A stretch of DNA of 64,000 nt from Parahaliea mediterranea (GCF_017255185.1 NZ_JAFKCZ010000003.1:1-64000); one strand, 5' to 3'. Shown: positions 40,160 to 49,202, counted from the stretch's first letter. Notes: generated by a model from the sequence alone, not told the origin. A program made the numbers and translations.

Positions 40160-40789
40160 TCAGTTCACAGATGTGACGGTTGGAATGTTATTCATCGCCA
40201 GGGCCAGCTGCACGCGATCGCGCAAGTCCAGCTTGTCGAATATGGAAGAGAGGTGCGCCTTGACGGTGCGCTCGCTGATGGCCAGGGCCGCGGCAATTTC
40301 CTGGTTGCTCGCGCCTCGCGCCACCTGCTCGGCCACCATCAGCTCGCGCGCGGTCAGTTCATTCAGCTCCGGCCGCTCTGGCGCGGGCGTGGGCACCACG
40401 CGCTGTGACAGGCGCATGAAGCGCTGCACCAGCTCGGGCAGCATCCACAAGCCGCCGTGCTGCACCACCACGCTGATTTCGCGCAGCTGTTCCGGCACCG
40501 CCTCCACGTGGCAGTAACCCACCGCCCCGCGGTTGAGGCAGTCCAGGGCTTCCCGTTCGCCGGGCGTGGGCGACATCACCACCACCGGGCTGCCGCTGGC
40601 GACCGCCTCCGCCAGCCTGGCGTCCCGCGCGCGGGTATCGAGGCCGGCGGTATCGAGCCATAAAACCGGCCGCCCGGAACGCGACAGCGCCAGGGCCTCG
40701 GACACCTGGGCGGCCACCACACAGCAATCGAAGGCTTCCCGCCAACGCGGGCGCTCCCGACCATCGCGAGAGACAAACAATTGTTCCAT
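40160..40789 (-). CDS. LuxR-type regulator with degenerate receiver domain
   Basis: A 209-residue protein. The C-terminal LuxR helix-turn-helix is clear (LTARELMVAEQVARGASNQEIA, then ERTVKAHLSSIFDKL). The N-terminal part folds like a receiver (PVLWLDTAGLD with a central Asp near 46), but the acidic pair and the usual switch Lys are absent, so phosphorylation control is doubtful. The start overlaps the lapC stop by one base (TGATG), so it is the last gene of a lapB-lapC-luxR operon and immediately precedes the adhesin gene. Regulation of the adhesin is an inference. Confidence 0.88.
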   Translation of the reverse strand: MEQLFVSRDGRERPRWREAFDCCVVAAQVSEALALSRSGRPVLWLDTAGLDTRARDARLAEAVASGSPVVVMSPTPGEREALDCLNRGAVGYCHVEAVPEQLREISVVVQHGGLWMLPELVQRFMRLSQRVVPTPAPERPELNELTARELMVAEQVARGASNQEIAAALAISERTVKAHLSSIFDKLDLRDRVQLALAMNNIPTVTSVN

Positions 40790-42186
40790 CAGCGCTCCGT
40801 GAGGGCGTATTCCTTCGCCCGCAGTACCGGCTTCATCAGATAGGCCAGTACGGTTTTCTTGCCCGTGAGGATGTCCGCTTCCACGGTCATCCCCGGAATG
40901 ATCGGCTTGTCCTGCCCCAGACTGGATTCGTGGGTGCGCACATACACCTCGTAGAAGGGGTTTCCCTCGTCATCCATGATGGTATCCGCGCTGATATGCT
41001 CCACCACACCGTCGAGGCCGCCGTAGACCACGAAATCGTAGGCGGTGAACTTCACCAGCGCGTCCTGGCCGGGCACCAGGAAGGCGATATCCTTGGGCCG
41101 AACGCGCACCTCCAGCAGCAGGGTATCGTCCAGCGGCACCACTTCCACGATCTCGCGACCCGGCAGCACCACGCCGCCGATGGTATTGGTATACAACTGC
41201 TTCACCGTGCCCTTGACTGGCGAGCGCACCTCGGTCTGCTTTACCCGGTCGCTCAGCCCGGTACCGGCTTCCTTCAGGCCGTTCAGCCGCGCCAGGGTCT
41301 CGGTGAGTTCGCCGCGCACTTCGTTGCTGAACTCGACCTCCACCTCGCTGACCTTGCGCCGGGCCTCCTCGATTGCGGATTCCAGGCGCCGGGCCTGGGC
41401 CAGGGATTGCTCGTGCTCGCCACTGAGGCGATTGACCTCGCGCTCCAGGCGCAGGATTTCCACCTGCGATACCGCTCCCGAGCGCACCATCGGCCGGGTC
41501 ACGCTCATCTCCTTGCGCGCCAGTTCAAGGGAGCGTCCCAGCTGCCGCGAACGGGCGGTCACTTCCGCCAGCTCCTGCTGGCGCTGGGTCAACTGTTCGC
41601 CGGCGATATCACGGTCGAGGGCGAGCTGCGATTGGCCGGCCTTGTACAACTCCAGCTCTTCATCCACGATTTCCGGCACCGAGCCCAGCCACTCATCCCT
41701 CGGCTCGAAGGACGTGCCGTTGACCATCGCCCGCAGCCGCGCGGCCTTTACCGACAGCGCCCGCAGCTCGGCGCGGTTCTCGTTCAACTCGGACTCGGAG
41801 CGCGTCTGGTCGAGACGCACCAGCAACTGGCCGGCCTCCACCACGTCGCCCGCCTTCACCAGGATTTCGGTCACCACGCCACCGTCCTGGGACTGCATAA
41901 CCTGCACCTGGCGCGAGGGAATCACCTTGCCCTGCCCCCGGGTCACCTCGTCGATCTCGGCGAACGCGGCCCAGGCCACCAGCACAACCACCGTGACGGC
42001 GACGAAGTACAGCAGCCCGCGAGCCCGCAGCGGCTGCTGCTCCAGATAGGCCCGATGGGCGTCGTGCTGCCAGCTGCGCGGCGCGTCGGCGGGGTCCCGC
42101 AGCCAGGGCGCGAACAACCAGTCCACCAGGCGACGGGGCTTTTGCCCGGGCGGCGCGGGGTTTTGAGGGGCTGACATGTCGTTCAT
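40789..42186 (-). CDS. lapC: LapC-type membrane fusion protein of type I secretion
   Basis: A 465-residue HlyD-family adaptor. One membrane helix (GLLYFVAVTVVVLVAWAAFAEI, about 57-78) is followed by a lipoyl half-motif (GQGKVIPSRQVQVMQSQDGGVV), a long coiled coil (about 125-310) and the beta-barrel end with the conserved IVEVVPLDDTLLLEVRVRPKDI. It links the LapB ATPase to the TolC channel. The ATG overlaps the lapB stop by four bases. Confidence 0.95.
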   Translation of the reverse strand: MNDMSAPQNPAPPGQKPRRLVDWLFAPWLRDPADAPRSWQHDAHRAYLEQQPLRARGLLYFVAVTVVVLVAWAAFAEIDEVTRGQGKVIPSRQVQVMQSQDGGVVTEILVKAGDVVEAGQLLVRLDQTRSESELNENRAELRALSVKAARLRAMVNGTSFEPRDEWLGSVPEIVDEELELYKAGQSQLALDRDIAGEQLTQRQQELAEVTARSRQLGRSLELARKEMSVTRPMVRSGAVSQVEILRLEREVNRLSGEHEQSLAQARRLESAIEEARRKVSEVEVEFSNEVRGELTETLARLNGLKEAGTGLSDRVKQTEVRSPVKGTVKQLYTNTIGGVVLPGREIVEVVPLDDTLLLEVRVRPKDIAFLVPGQDALVKFTAYDFVVYGGLDGVVEHISADTIMDDEGNPFYEVYVRTHESSLGQDKPIIPGMTVEADILTGKKTVLAYLMKPVLRAKEYALTER

Positions 42187-44324
42187 TTGGCGGCGCCTAT
42201 CTTGCCCTGCTGCAGCGCCTGGATCACGCTGTCACGCGGCCCGTCCGCCACCAGCTTGCCGTTGTCGACCACCAGGATCCGGTCGACCATTTCCAGCAGC
42301 GAGTTGCGGTGGGTGACCACCATCCAGGTGCGCCCCTCCACATAGCCTTGCAACTGCTGTTTCACCGCCGCCTCGGTGGAGTGATCCATGGAACCGGTGG
42401 GCTCGTCCATCAACAGGATCGGCGGATTGTGGATCACGGCCCGCGCCAGCGCCACGCACTTGCGCTGGCCGCCGGAGAGCGACTCACCGCGCTCGCCCAC
42501 CAGCATGTCGAAACCCTGGGGGTGACGATTGACATAGTCCGACAGATTGGCGATCTCCGCCGCCCGCACCAGGGCGGCATCCGGAACGTTGCTGTGTGAC
42601 AGGGTCAGGTTGTCGCGCAAACTGCCGTAGAACAGGGTCACGTCCTGGGGCACATAGCCCACCTGGGCGCGCAGTTCGCTGGGATCGAGCTGCCGCAGGT
42701 CGATCCCATCCACCAGAATGGACCCGGCCGTGGGCTGGTACAGGCCCATCGCCAGTTTCTGCAGGGTGGATTTGCCAGAGCCCACCCGCCCCAGGATGGC
42801 GACCCGCTCGCCGGGCTTGACCTTGAAGGAGATATCGCTGACCGAAGCCACCTCGCTGCCGGGATAGGCAAAGGACACATGGCGGAATTCGATCTCGCCG
42901 CGAAAGGTATCCCGCGACAGGAACTGGGCGCCCGCCGGTCGCTCCAGGGGCTTGTCCATCACCTCGTCGAGGGATTTCAGGGCGACCTCGGCGTTGTGGT
43001 AGGCAGTGATCAGGCCCGCCACCTGGCCGAAGGGCGCCATCGCGCGCCCCGCCAGCATGGTGCAGGCGATCAGGCCACCCATGCTCAACTCACCCGCGGT
43101 GATCTGGTACACGCCGGCGATGATCACGAACATGGTCACCATCTGCTGCGCCCACTGGGTCACGTTGATGGTGGAATTGGAGACCAGCCGCAGCTGCACC
43201 CCCACGTGTGCCAGGAAGGAGGTCGCCTCTTCCCACTTGCGCTGCATGCGCGATTCGGCGCCCAGGGCCTTGATGGTATCCAGGCCCACCAGGCTTTCGA
43301 TCAGGGTGGCGTTGCGCTGCGCGCCGGCGCGGTAGGTGGTCTCGGTGAGCTCCTTCAGCTTGCCCCGGGCGGCCAGTGCATAGCCCAGCACCACCAGCAG
43401 GCCCACGGCCACCGGCATCAGCACCAGCGGTGCGATCCAGGCGATCACCGCGAGGAAAATCACCGCGAAAGGCACGTCGATGAGCGTGGTCACCGAGGCG
43501 GAGGTTATGAAATCCCGCACGGTCTCGAAGGAGCGCAGGTTCACCGCGTAGGAGCCGACCGAGGCGGGACGGTGTTCCAGCCTGGCCCCCAGTACCTGTT
43601 CCATGATGCGGGCCGACAGTTTCATGTCCACCCGCCGGCTCGCCAGGTCGAGAAAGTAGCCGCGCATGGTGCGCAGGGTGACGTCCGCGAGCAGGATGAG
43701 GATCACCCCCGCGGCCAGCATCCACAGCGTTTCCACCGCGTAGTTGGGCACCACCCGGTCGTAGACATTCATGGTGAACAGGGGCAGTGCCAGGGCGAAT
43801 ACGTTGATGAAGAACGCCGCCAGCAGCACGTCGCGGTAGACCGGCGCGTTGGCGCGGATCGCGTCCCAGAACCAGTGCCCGCGCTCGGACGTTCCGGTGC
43901 GCGGGGTGCGCTGGTCGAAGCGGAAGCGGGGCCGGCACACGATCAAGCCGCCGCGCTGGGCATCGAGCAACTTGCCCGCGGGAACCTCCACCGCCGCCTC
44001 GTTCAGCTCGGGGTAGATGACCCGCGCGGTGGCCCCGTCGTCGCTCCAGCCGAGCAGCAGACAGGCCCGGTCACCCTCCAGCAACACCACCGCCGGCAGC
44101 AGCTCCGCCTGCAGCGCATTGGCGGGGCGTTGCACCACACGGCTCACCAGGTCGGCGCGACTCGCGGCGCGCTCGAACAGGGCCGGGGTCAGCCGCCCCT
44201 GCTCCAGCGGCAGTCCACCGGCAAGGGCCTCCCCGGTGGAGGCCTTGCCGTGATAGCGACACAGCGCGAGCAGGCACTGCAACAGCGTGTCTTCGGTGGC
44301 GGCGAGGTTCAGTGCAGTGTTCAA
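42183..44324 (-). CDS. lapB: LapB-type type I secretion ATPase/permease
   Basis: A 713-residue ABC exporter. An N-terminal C39-like domain without the catalytic Cys/His arrangement (about 1-130) precedes six membrane helices (about 160-440) and the ATPase domain with Walker A (GRVGSGKST), signature (LSGGQRK) and Walker B (ILLMDEPT). I chose a TTG start at 44324 (LNTALNLAATEDTLLQCL) because GGGGAG lies upstream and the length fits LapB; the open frame continues to an ATG at 44549 through Arg/Pro-rich, repeat-containing sequence that looks non-coding. It exports the adhesin at 33263. Confidence 0.93.
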   Translation of the reverse strand: MNTALNLAATEDTLLQCLLALCRYHGKASTGEALAGGLPLEQGRLTPALFERAASRADLVSRVVQRPANALQAELLPAVVLLEGDRACLLLGWSDDGATARVIYPELNEAAVEVPAGKLLDAQRGGLIVCRPRFRFDQRTPRTGTSERGHWFWDAIRANAPVYRDVLLAAFFINVFALALPLFTMNVYDRVVPNYAVETLWMLAAGVILILLADVTLRTMRGYFLDLASRRVDMKLSARIMEQVLGARLEHRPASVGSYAVNLRSFETVRDFITSASVTTLIDVPFAVIFLAVIAWIAPLVLMPVAVGLLVVLGYALAARGKLKELTETTYRAGAQRNATLIESLVGLDTIKALGAESRMQRKWEEATSFLAHVGVQLRLVSNSTINVTQWAQQMVTMFVIIAGVYQITAGELSMGGLIACTMLAGRAMAPFGQVAGLITAYHNAEVALKSLDEVMDKPLERPAGAQFLSRDTFRGEIEFRHVSFAYPGSEVASVSDISFKVKPGERVAILGRVGSGKSTLQKLAMGLYQPTAGSILVDGIDLRQLDPSELRAQVGYVPQDVTLFYGSLRDNLTLSHSNVPDAALVRAAEIANLSDYVNRHPQGFDMLVGERGESLSGGQRKCVALARAVIHNPPILLMDEPTGSMDHSTEAAVKQQLQGYVEGRTWMVVTHRNSLLEMVDRILVVDNGKLVADGPRDSVIQALQQGKIGAAK

Positions 44325-44656
44325 ACGCTTACAGCTCCCCGGAACGCGCTCCGACCGCGGTCGGTCGAAAAACGCTAACCTGCTGAATAAAAAAGATTTA
44401 TGCGGCTGGGGAGAATAAGCCAGATGGCAGGTTATTACTATGCGCAGAGTGCGGCACCGATCACAGTTTGCGGCTGTTACCGCCGTCGTCCGCCGGAACC
44501 GGGCGCTTGCCCCACCGCCGGGACCGGCGAGCTGTGACCGGCGTCGCACTCTGGCACATTCGCGCCATTCCAGCGCACGCCTAGATACCGCCGGTGGTTG
44601 AGCGGCGCCGCGAGTGGAGATAGGCTAGGGCCGATACCAAGGCGGGAGCATAGAGG
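44325..44656. promoter_or_regulatory. Upstream region of lapB with a long inverted repeat
   Basis: A 332-base gene-free region between divergent lapB and a small gene. A 22-bp inverted repeat with three mismatches (arms 44445-44466 and 44532-44553, beginning CAGAGTGCG) flanks a 65-bp GC-rich spacer. Near 44385-44440 the sequence is AT-rich and is the likeliest place for the lapB promoter. No FleQ-type site was recognised with confidence. Confidence 0.5.
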
Positions 44657-44878
44657 ATGTCCGACACCAAATCGCGCTTCGAGGCACGGGACGTATCGCC
44701 CGGCGGCTATACCCTGAGCGGCGATGGCGAGCGCAAGTACGCCGGCCAGGAGCGGCGCAGGACCAATCGCCGGTCCGGCAACGACCGCCGGGCGGAAGTC
44801 CGTTTCGACCCCACCAAGCAGGACCGTCGCCGGAACCCGGGGCGACGCAAGGACGACAAGTCGCCGAAATTCTGGTGA
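44657..44878 (+). CDS. Small arginine-rich protein of unknown function
   Basis: A 73-residue protein with a very basic C-terminal half built around repeated [R/D]RR groups (ERRRTNRRSGNDRR, then KQDRRRNPGRRKDDK). No signal peptide or membrane segment. An AGAGG ribosome-binding site precedes the ATG. Such small RR-rich proteins are recurrent in related marine bacteria, but I know no function; nucleic-acid or ribosome binding is a guess from charge. It is divergent from lapB. Confidence 0.7.
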   Translation: MSDTKSRFEARDVSPGGYTLSGDGERKYAGQERRRTNRRSGNDRRAEVRFDPTKQDRRRNPGRRKDDKSPKFW

Positions 44879-44891
44879 CGGACGGCGGGGC

Positions 44892-46082
44892 TCAGCAACC
44901 GAGCTCCGCCTTCACGCGGCCGAAGGCCTCCAGCGCGAATTCAATATCCCCCCCATCCAGCGCCGCCGACATCTGCGTGCGAATGCGCGCCTTGCCCCGC
45001 GGCACCACCGGATAGGAAAAGGCGATCACATATACGCCCTGCCGCAACATCGCGTCGGCGAAACGCCCCGCCAGCGCGGCGTCGTGCAGCATCACTGGCA
45101 CAATCGGATGCTCGCCCGGCAGCAGTTCAAAGCCCAGTCTTTCCAGACCCTCGCGGAATTGAGCGGTATTGCGCGCCAGTTGCTCGCGCAGCTGCGGCCC
45201 CTCGCTAACCAGCTCGATCGCGCGGATCGCGCCGGCCACCACCGGCGGCGCCACGGTATTGGAAAACAGGTAGGGGCGCGAACGCTGGCGCAGCAGTTCG
45301 ACGATCTCGCCGCGGGCCGCGGTGTAACCACCGCTGGCGCCGCCCAGGGCCTTGCCCAGGGTGCCGGTGATGATGTCCACACGGTCCATGCAACCGCGCA
45401 GCTCGTGGGTGCCGCGCCCGCCGGCGCCGACAAAGCCGGTGGCGTGGCAATCGTCGAAATGCACCAGCGCGCCGTAGCGCTCCGCCAGGTCGCAGATCTC
45501 GTCCAGGCGGGCGATGTAACCGTCCATGGAAAACACGCCGTCGGTGGTGATCAGCTTGAAGCGGGCCCCGGCGGCGTCGGCGGCCTTTAGCTGGGCCTCG
45601 AGATCGGCCATGTCGTTGTTCTTGTAGCGATAGCGCTGGGCCTTGCACAGCCGCACGCCGTCGATGATGCTGGCGTGGTTCAGCTCGTCGGAAATCACCG
45701 CATCCTCGGCCCCCAACAGGGTTTCGAACAGGCCACCGTTGGCGTCGAAACAGGAGGGGTAGAGTATGGTGTCCTCGGTACCCAGAAAGGCGCTGATTTT
45801 ATCTTCCAGCTCCTTGTGCAGGGTCTGGGTGCCGCAAATAAAACGCACCGAGGCCATGCCGTAGCCCCAGTCCTCCAGCCCTTTCGCGGCGGCGGCGTTA
45901 ACCTCCGGGTGCTGCGCCAGGCCCAGGTAGTTGTTGGCGCAGAGGTTGAGAACCTCGCGATCGCCGTTGACCCCCACATGGGCCCCCTGGGGCGTGGTAA
46001 TGGCGCGCTCGGACTTATACAGGCCCGCGTCGCGAATGTCGGCCAGTTCACTGGCCAGGTGTTGTTTGAAGTTGCCGTACAT
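44892..46082 (-). CDS. kbl: Glycine C-acetyltransferase (2-amino-3-ketobutyrate CoA ligase)
   Basis: A 396-residue PLP enzyme of the alpha-oxoamine synthase family. With Tdh it degrades threonine to glycine and acetyl-CoA. The PLP-binding Lys is Lys244 in [10 protein letters not shown], and FDDCHATG (Asp210, His213) contacts the cofactor ring. Length equals that of E. coli Kbl. It follows tdh in the same direction, but 346 bases with a repeat array lie between. Confidence 0.97.
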   Translation of the reverse strand: MYGNFKQHLASELADIRDAGLYKSERAITTPQGAHVGVNGDREVLNLCANNYLGLAQHPEVNAAAAKGLEDWGYGMASVRFICGTQTLHKELEDKISAFLGTEDTILYPSCFDANGGLFETLLGAEDAVISDELNHASIIDGVRLCKAQRYRYKNNDMADLEAQLKAADAAGARFKLITTDGVFSMDGYIARLDEICDLAERYGALVHFDDCHATGFVGAGGRGTHELRGCMDRVDIITGTLGKALGGASGGYTAARGEIVELLRQRSRPYLFSNTVAPPVVAGAIRAIELVSEGPQLREQLARNTAQFREGLERLGFELLPGEHPIVPVMLHDAALAGRFADAMLRQGVYVIAFSYPVVPRGKARIRTQMSAALDGGDIEFALEAFGRVKAELGC

Positions 46083-46113
46083 GGTGTCCTCGGTATATTC
46101 GAATCAGCAAAAT

Positions 46114-46397
46114 GGTCGAGTGAATCTGTGGCCCTACGGGGGAGAACCGTTCGTTGCTTGGCCGAATGAATTCGGCCCTACAGGGGAGATCGCCCGCTGC
46201 TTGGCCGAATGAATTCGGCCCTACAGGGGGGAATCGCCCTTTGCTTGGCCGAATGGATTCGGCCCTACAGGGGGGAATCGCCCGCTGTTTGGCCGAATGA
46301 ATTCGGCCCTACAGGGGGAATCGCCCATTGCTTGGCCGGATGGATTCGGCCCTACAGGGGGGAAGCGTAGCCCGTGTAGGGTCGAATTCATTCGACC
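46114..46397. repeat. Tandem array of REP-like palindromes (43-44 bp period)
   Basis: Five palindromes GGCCGAATGRATTCGGCC with a CCCTAC tail lie at 46160, 46203, 46247, 46291 and 46334, spaced 43-44 bp. A decayed copy precedes them (46114-46137). A copy of opposite orientation with TCGAATTCATTCGA arms (46376-46397) follows. Spacers are variants of AGGGGGGAATCGCCC-N-GCTT. The array fills the tdh-kbl intergenic space. Confidence 0.92.
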
Positions 46398-46428
46398 GAA
46401 TTGCCGGCGAAACGGGCATTCCCCCCGT

Positions 46429-47457
46429 TCAATTCTCCCAATCCAGGATAACCTTGCTCGCCTCCCCCGCGTTCATTACGTCGAAACCCTTCTGGAAATC
46501 CCGGTATGACATGCGGTGGGTGATTACCGGCGAAATATCCAGGCCGGAGTCGATCATTACCGACATCTTGTACCAGGTTTCGTACATCTCCCTGCCGTAG
46601 ATGCCCTTGAGCGTCAACATGTTGAAAATCACCGTATTCCAGTCGATCGCGGTGTTTTCACCGGGAATGCCGAGTATGGCGATCTTGCCACCGTGGCACA
46701 TGTTGGCCAGCATGTCATTGAAGGCCCGGCCGTTGCCGGACATCTCCAGGCCCACATCGAAGCCCTCCTCCATGCCCAGCTCGCGCTGCACCTCGGCCAG
46801 CGTTTCCCGGCCCACGTTCACGGTGCGCGTCGCGCCCAGCTCGGCCGCGCGCTCCAGGCGCGCGTCGATCAGGTCGGTCACCACGATGTGGCGCGCGCCG
46901 GCGTGCTTGCACACCGCCGCCGCCATGGCGCCAATGGGCCCGGCGCCGGTGATCAACACATCCTCGCCCAGCAGGTCGTACTGCAGCGCGGTGTGCACCG
47001 CATTGCCAAAGGGGTCGAACAGGGCCGCCACATCGAGGTCGATGCCGGGATTGTGCTCCCAGACGTTCGACATCGGCAAGGACACGTACTCGGCGAAGGC
47101 GCCGGGACGATTGACCCCGATGCCAGAGGTGTGCGCGCACAGGTGGCGCCGCCCCGCCAGGCAGTTGCGGCAGCGTCCACAGACGACATGCCCCTCGCCG
47201 GACACAATCTGCCCCGGCTTGAAATCGTTGACATTGGAGCCCACGTGCACGATCTCGCCCACAAACTCGTGCCCCACCACCATGGGAACCGGGATGGTTT
47301 TCTGCGCCCAGGCGTCCCAGTTGTAGATGTGCATGTCGGTGCCGCAGATCGCGGTGCGCTTGACCTTGATCAGCACATCGTTAATGCCAATGGAGGGCTC
47401 CGGGACCTCGTCCAGCCAGAGCCCCGGGGCCGCTTCTTTTTTCACCAATGCCTTCAT
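46429..47457 (-). CDS. tdh: L-threonine 3-dehydrogenase
   Basis: A 342-residue zinc medium-chain dehydrogenase that oxidises threonine to 2-amino-3-ketobutyrate with NAD. The catalytic zinc Cys is in [13 protein letters not shown] (Cys38), with GHEFVG. The structural zinc site is [15 protein letters not shown], and the nucleotide-binding motif is GAGPIGAMA. The start at 47457 (MKALVKKE) matches E. coli Tdh. First gene of tdh-kbl, divergent from an XRE-cupin regulator. Confidence 0.97.
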   Translation of the reverse strand: MKALVKKEAAPGLWLDEVPEPSIGINDVLIKVKRTAICGTDMHIYNWDAWAQKTIPVPMVVGHEFVGEIVHVGSNVNDFKPGQIVSGEGHVVCGRCRNCLAGRRHLCAHTSGIGVNRPGAFAEYVSLPMSNVWEHNPGIDLDVAALFDPFGNAVHTALQYDLLGEDVLITGAGPIGAMAAAVCKHAGARHIVVTDLIDARLERAAELGATRTVNVGRETLAEVQRELGMEEGFDVGLEMSGNGRAFNDMLANMCHGGKIAILGIPGENTAIDWNTVIFNMLTLKGIYGREMYETWYKMSVMIDSGLDISPVITHRMSYRDFQKGFDVMNAGEASKVILDWEN

Positions 47458-47565
47458 GATCATCCCCGGCCACGACGGGCCGTTCACTATTTCGGAAAAT
47501 TTCCGGTATAGTAGACGCCACCAGTTTCACATACAAGATTTTTTTCCTGTATAGCGGATTACACC
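47458..47565. promoter_or_regulatory. tdh / XRE-cupin divergent control region with two dyads
   Basis: Two palindromes sit in this short region: CGGAAAATTTCCG (47493-47505, perfect around a central base) and ATACA-N12-TGTAT (47531-47552). The second abuts the regulator gene, as autoregulatory operators often do. Which protein binds is inferred from position. Confidence 0.5.
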
Positions 47566-48138
47566 ATGACCCGACCCGCCATCGATCCCGCCAGCAAGGT
47601 CCTCTGCGAACGCGTGACCGCGCTGCGCCAGCGCAACAATTTCACCCTGGAACAGCTCGCCGCCGCCTCCGGCGTGAGCCGCTCCATGCTCAGCCAGATC
47701 GAGCGCGGCCAGGCCAACCCGACCCTGGCGGTTACCTACCGCATCGCCCAGGCCTTCGGGCTGAGTATAGGCGAACTGGTGGACGACCCCGCCGCCAGCG
47801 GCACCATTGAGCTGGTGCACGGCTCCGACCCGGCCAACCTGTTCCGCGCCGACAGCGAGTGCCAGATACGCACCCTGTCGCCGCTGCACATGGAAAAAGA
47901 CGTGGAATTCTACGAAATAGTCCTGCAACCCGGGGCCAGCCTGGACAGCTCCGCCCATTTCGAGGGGACCCGGGAGTTGTTCACGGTGGCCGGGGGCAGC
48001 GCCTCGATCAGCGCCGGGGCCACCCACTGCGAACTGGAAGCCGGGGACTCCGCCCACTACCGGGCGGACGTGGAACACCGCATCGCCAATCGCGGCGACG
48101 CGCCCCTAACCGGCTACCTGGTGGTCACCTACAACTAA
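47566..48138 (+). CDS. XRE-family regulator with C-terminal cupin
   Basis: A 190-residue protein with an N-terminal helix-turn-helix (about 15-70: LEQLAAASGVSRSMLSQIERGQANPTL split over two helices) and a cupin sensor domain (about 110-185). Such regulators usually sense small metabolites and control the adjacent catabolic genes. It is divergent from tdh-kbl, which makes threonine/glycine metabolism the likely regulon (inference). Its end overlaps the ctaA stop by four bases, convergently. Confidence 0.9.
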   Translation: MTRPAIDPASKVLCERVTALRQRNNFTLEQLAAASGVSRSMLSQIERGQANPTLAVTYRIAQAFGLSIGELVDDPAASGTIELVHGSDPANLFRADSECQIRTLSPLHMEKDVEFYEIVLQPGASLDSSAHFEGTRELFTVAGGSASISAGATHCELEAGDSAHYRADVEHRIANRGDAPLTGYLVVTYN

Positions 48139-49202
48139 GGGGCTTGGGGCGCTGGCGCGACGGCTGTCTGCCGCCGCAGGGCGTGGGCCACGAACAGCGC
48201 CGCCGACAGCAGCAGCACCGCGCCGCCCTGGTGCGCCGCCGCCAGCGAGACCGGCACGTGCAGCAACAGCGTACTGATACCCAGCAGCACCTGGGCGGCC
48301 AGCGCCAGCCCCAGCAGTATCACCCCCAGGCGCACCCGCGGCGTCGGCACCCGCCGCCAGGCCAGGGTGGCGAACACCGCGACAACAATAATGAGGAAAT
48401 AGGCGAACATCCGGTGGTTGAACTGGATCGCGGTGATGTCCTCGAAGGCGTCCAGCCAGGCGGGATCTCCGGCGTAAAGGCCCGGCGGGAAGAAAGACGT
48501 GCCCATCAGCGGCCAGGTGCTGTAGGCGAAGCCGGCCTTGGTCCCCGCCACCAGCGCCCCCGACAGGATCATCAGGTACACCAGCCCCACCAGCACCAGC
48601 GAGGTGCGCGCCAGCGGCCCCGCGCCGGTCCCGCGGCGCGGCTTGCCCAGGCGCAGGTCGAACACCAGCCACAGCATGTAGGCGTAGATGATAACCGCCA
48701 GCCCCATATGCGCCGCCAGGCGGTACTGGCTGACGTGCGGGTCCGACACCAGGCCGCTCTTGACCATGAACCAACCCAACAGCCCCTGGCCACCCCCCAG
48801 CAGGAACAGCAGCCACAACTTGGGCTGCAGGCCCGCGGGCACCCGCCGCCGCATCATGAAGTAAACCATGGGGAAAAAGAACAGCACCCCGATCAACCGC
48901 CCCAACAGGCGGTGCAGGTACTCGTACATAAAGATCGACTTGAAGCCGTCGAGGTCCATGCCGCGGTTGATTTTCCGGTATTCGGGATAGGCCTTGTACT
49001 TGTCGAAGGTCTCTTGCCAGGCCTGCTCGGACAGGGGCGGAACCACCCCCATCAGCGGCTTCCACTCCACCATGGACAGGCCCGAATTGGTCAGGCGGGT
49101 CACGCCGCCCAGCAGGATCATGCCGAATACCACGGCGGCGCACAGCAGCAGCCACGCGGCCACCTGCCGGTCGTGCTGCCGGTTACGATGGGACAGGAGC
49201 AT
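48135..49202 (-). CDS. ctaA: Heme A synthase (COX15/CtaA)
   Basis: A 355-residue eight-helix membrane enzyme that hydroxylates heme O to heme A for cytochrome c oxidase. Conserved His residues are seen in EYLHRLLGR, FNHRMFAY and AAHQGGAVLL, and the family opening GGVTRLTNSGLSMVEWKP is clear. Another long frame on the same strand (48106-49155) is a shadow. No cytochrome oxidase genes are in the window. Confidence 0.96.
   Translation of the reverse strand: MLLSHRNRQHDRQVAAWLLLCAAVVFGMILLGGVTRLTNSGLSMVEWKPLMGVVPPLSEQAWQETFDKYKAYPEYRKINRGMDLDGFKSIFMYEYLHRLLGRLIGVLFFFPMVYFMMRRRVPAGLQPKLWLLFLLGGGQGLLGWFMVKSGLVSDPHVSQYRLAAHMGLAVIIYAYMLWLVFDLRLGKPRRGTGAGPLARTSLVLVGLVYLMILSGALVAGTKAGFAYSTWPLMGTSFFPPGLYAGDPAWLDAFEDITAIQFNHRMFAYFLIIVVAVFATLAWRRVPTPRVRLGVILLGLALAAQVLLGISTLLLHVPVSLAAAHQGGAVLLLSAALFVAHALRRQTAVAPAPQAP

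Noticed and set aside
34946-40408. 1820-codon open frame on the plus strand opposite the adhesin gene
   Set aside because: It is the antisense shadow of a GC-rich, repetitive gene. It lacks a ribosome-binding site, known domains and a sensible start, and the opposite strand encodes clear adhesin domains throughout.
44325-44549. N-terminal extension of the LapB-type ATPase starting at 44549
   Set aside because: The added 75 residues are Arg/Pro-rich and unlike C39-like domains, and the DNA contains an inverted repeat and an AT-rich promoter-like segment. A TTG at 44324 gives the family length.
46114-46397. CRISPR array
   Set aside because: The repeats are palindromic REP-like units with similar, not unique, spacers of about 21 bases, and no cas genes are present. 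The same applies to 57659-58107.
48106-49155. 349-codon frame overlapping ctaA on the same strand
   Set aside because: It is out of frame with the clearly recognisable heme A synthase and has no family features.
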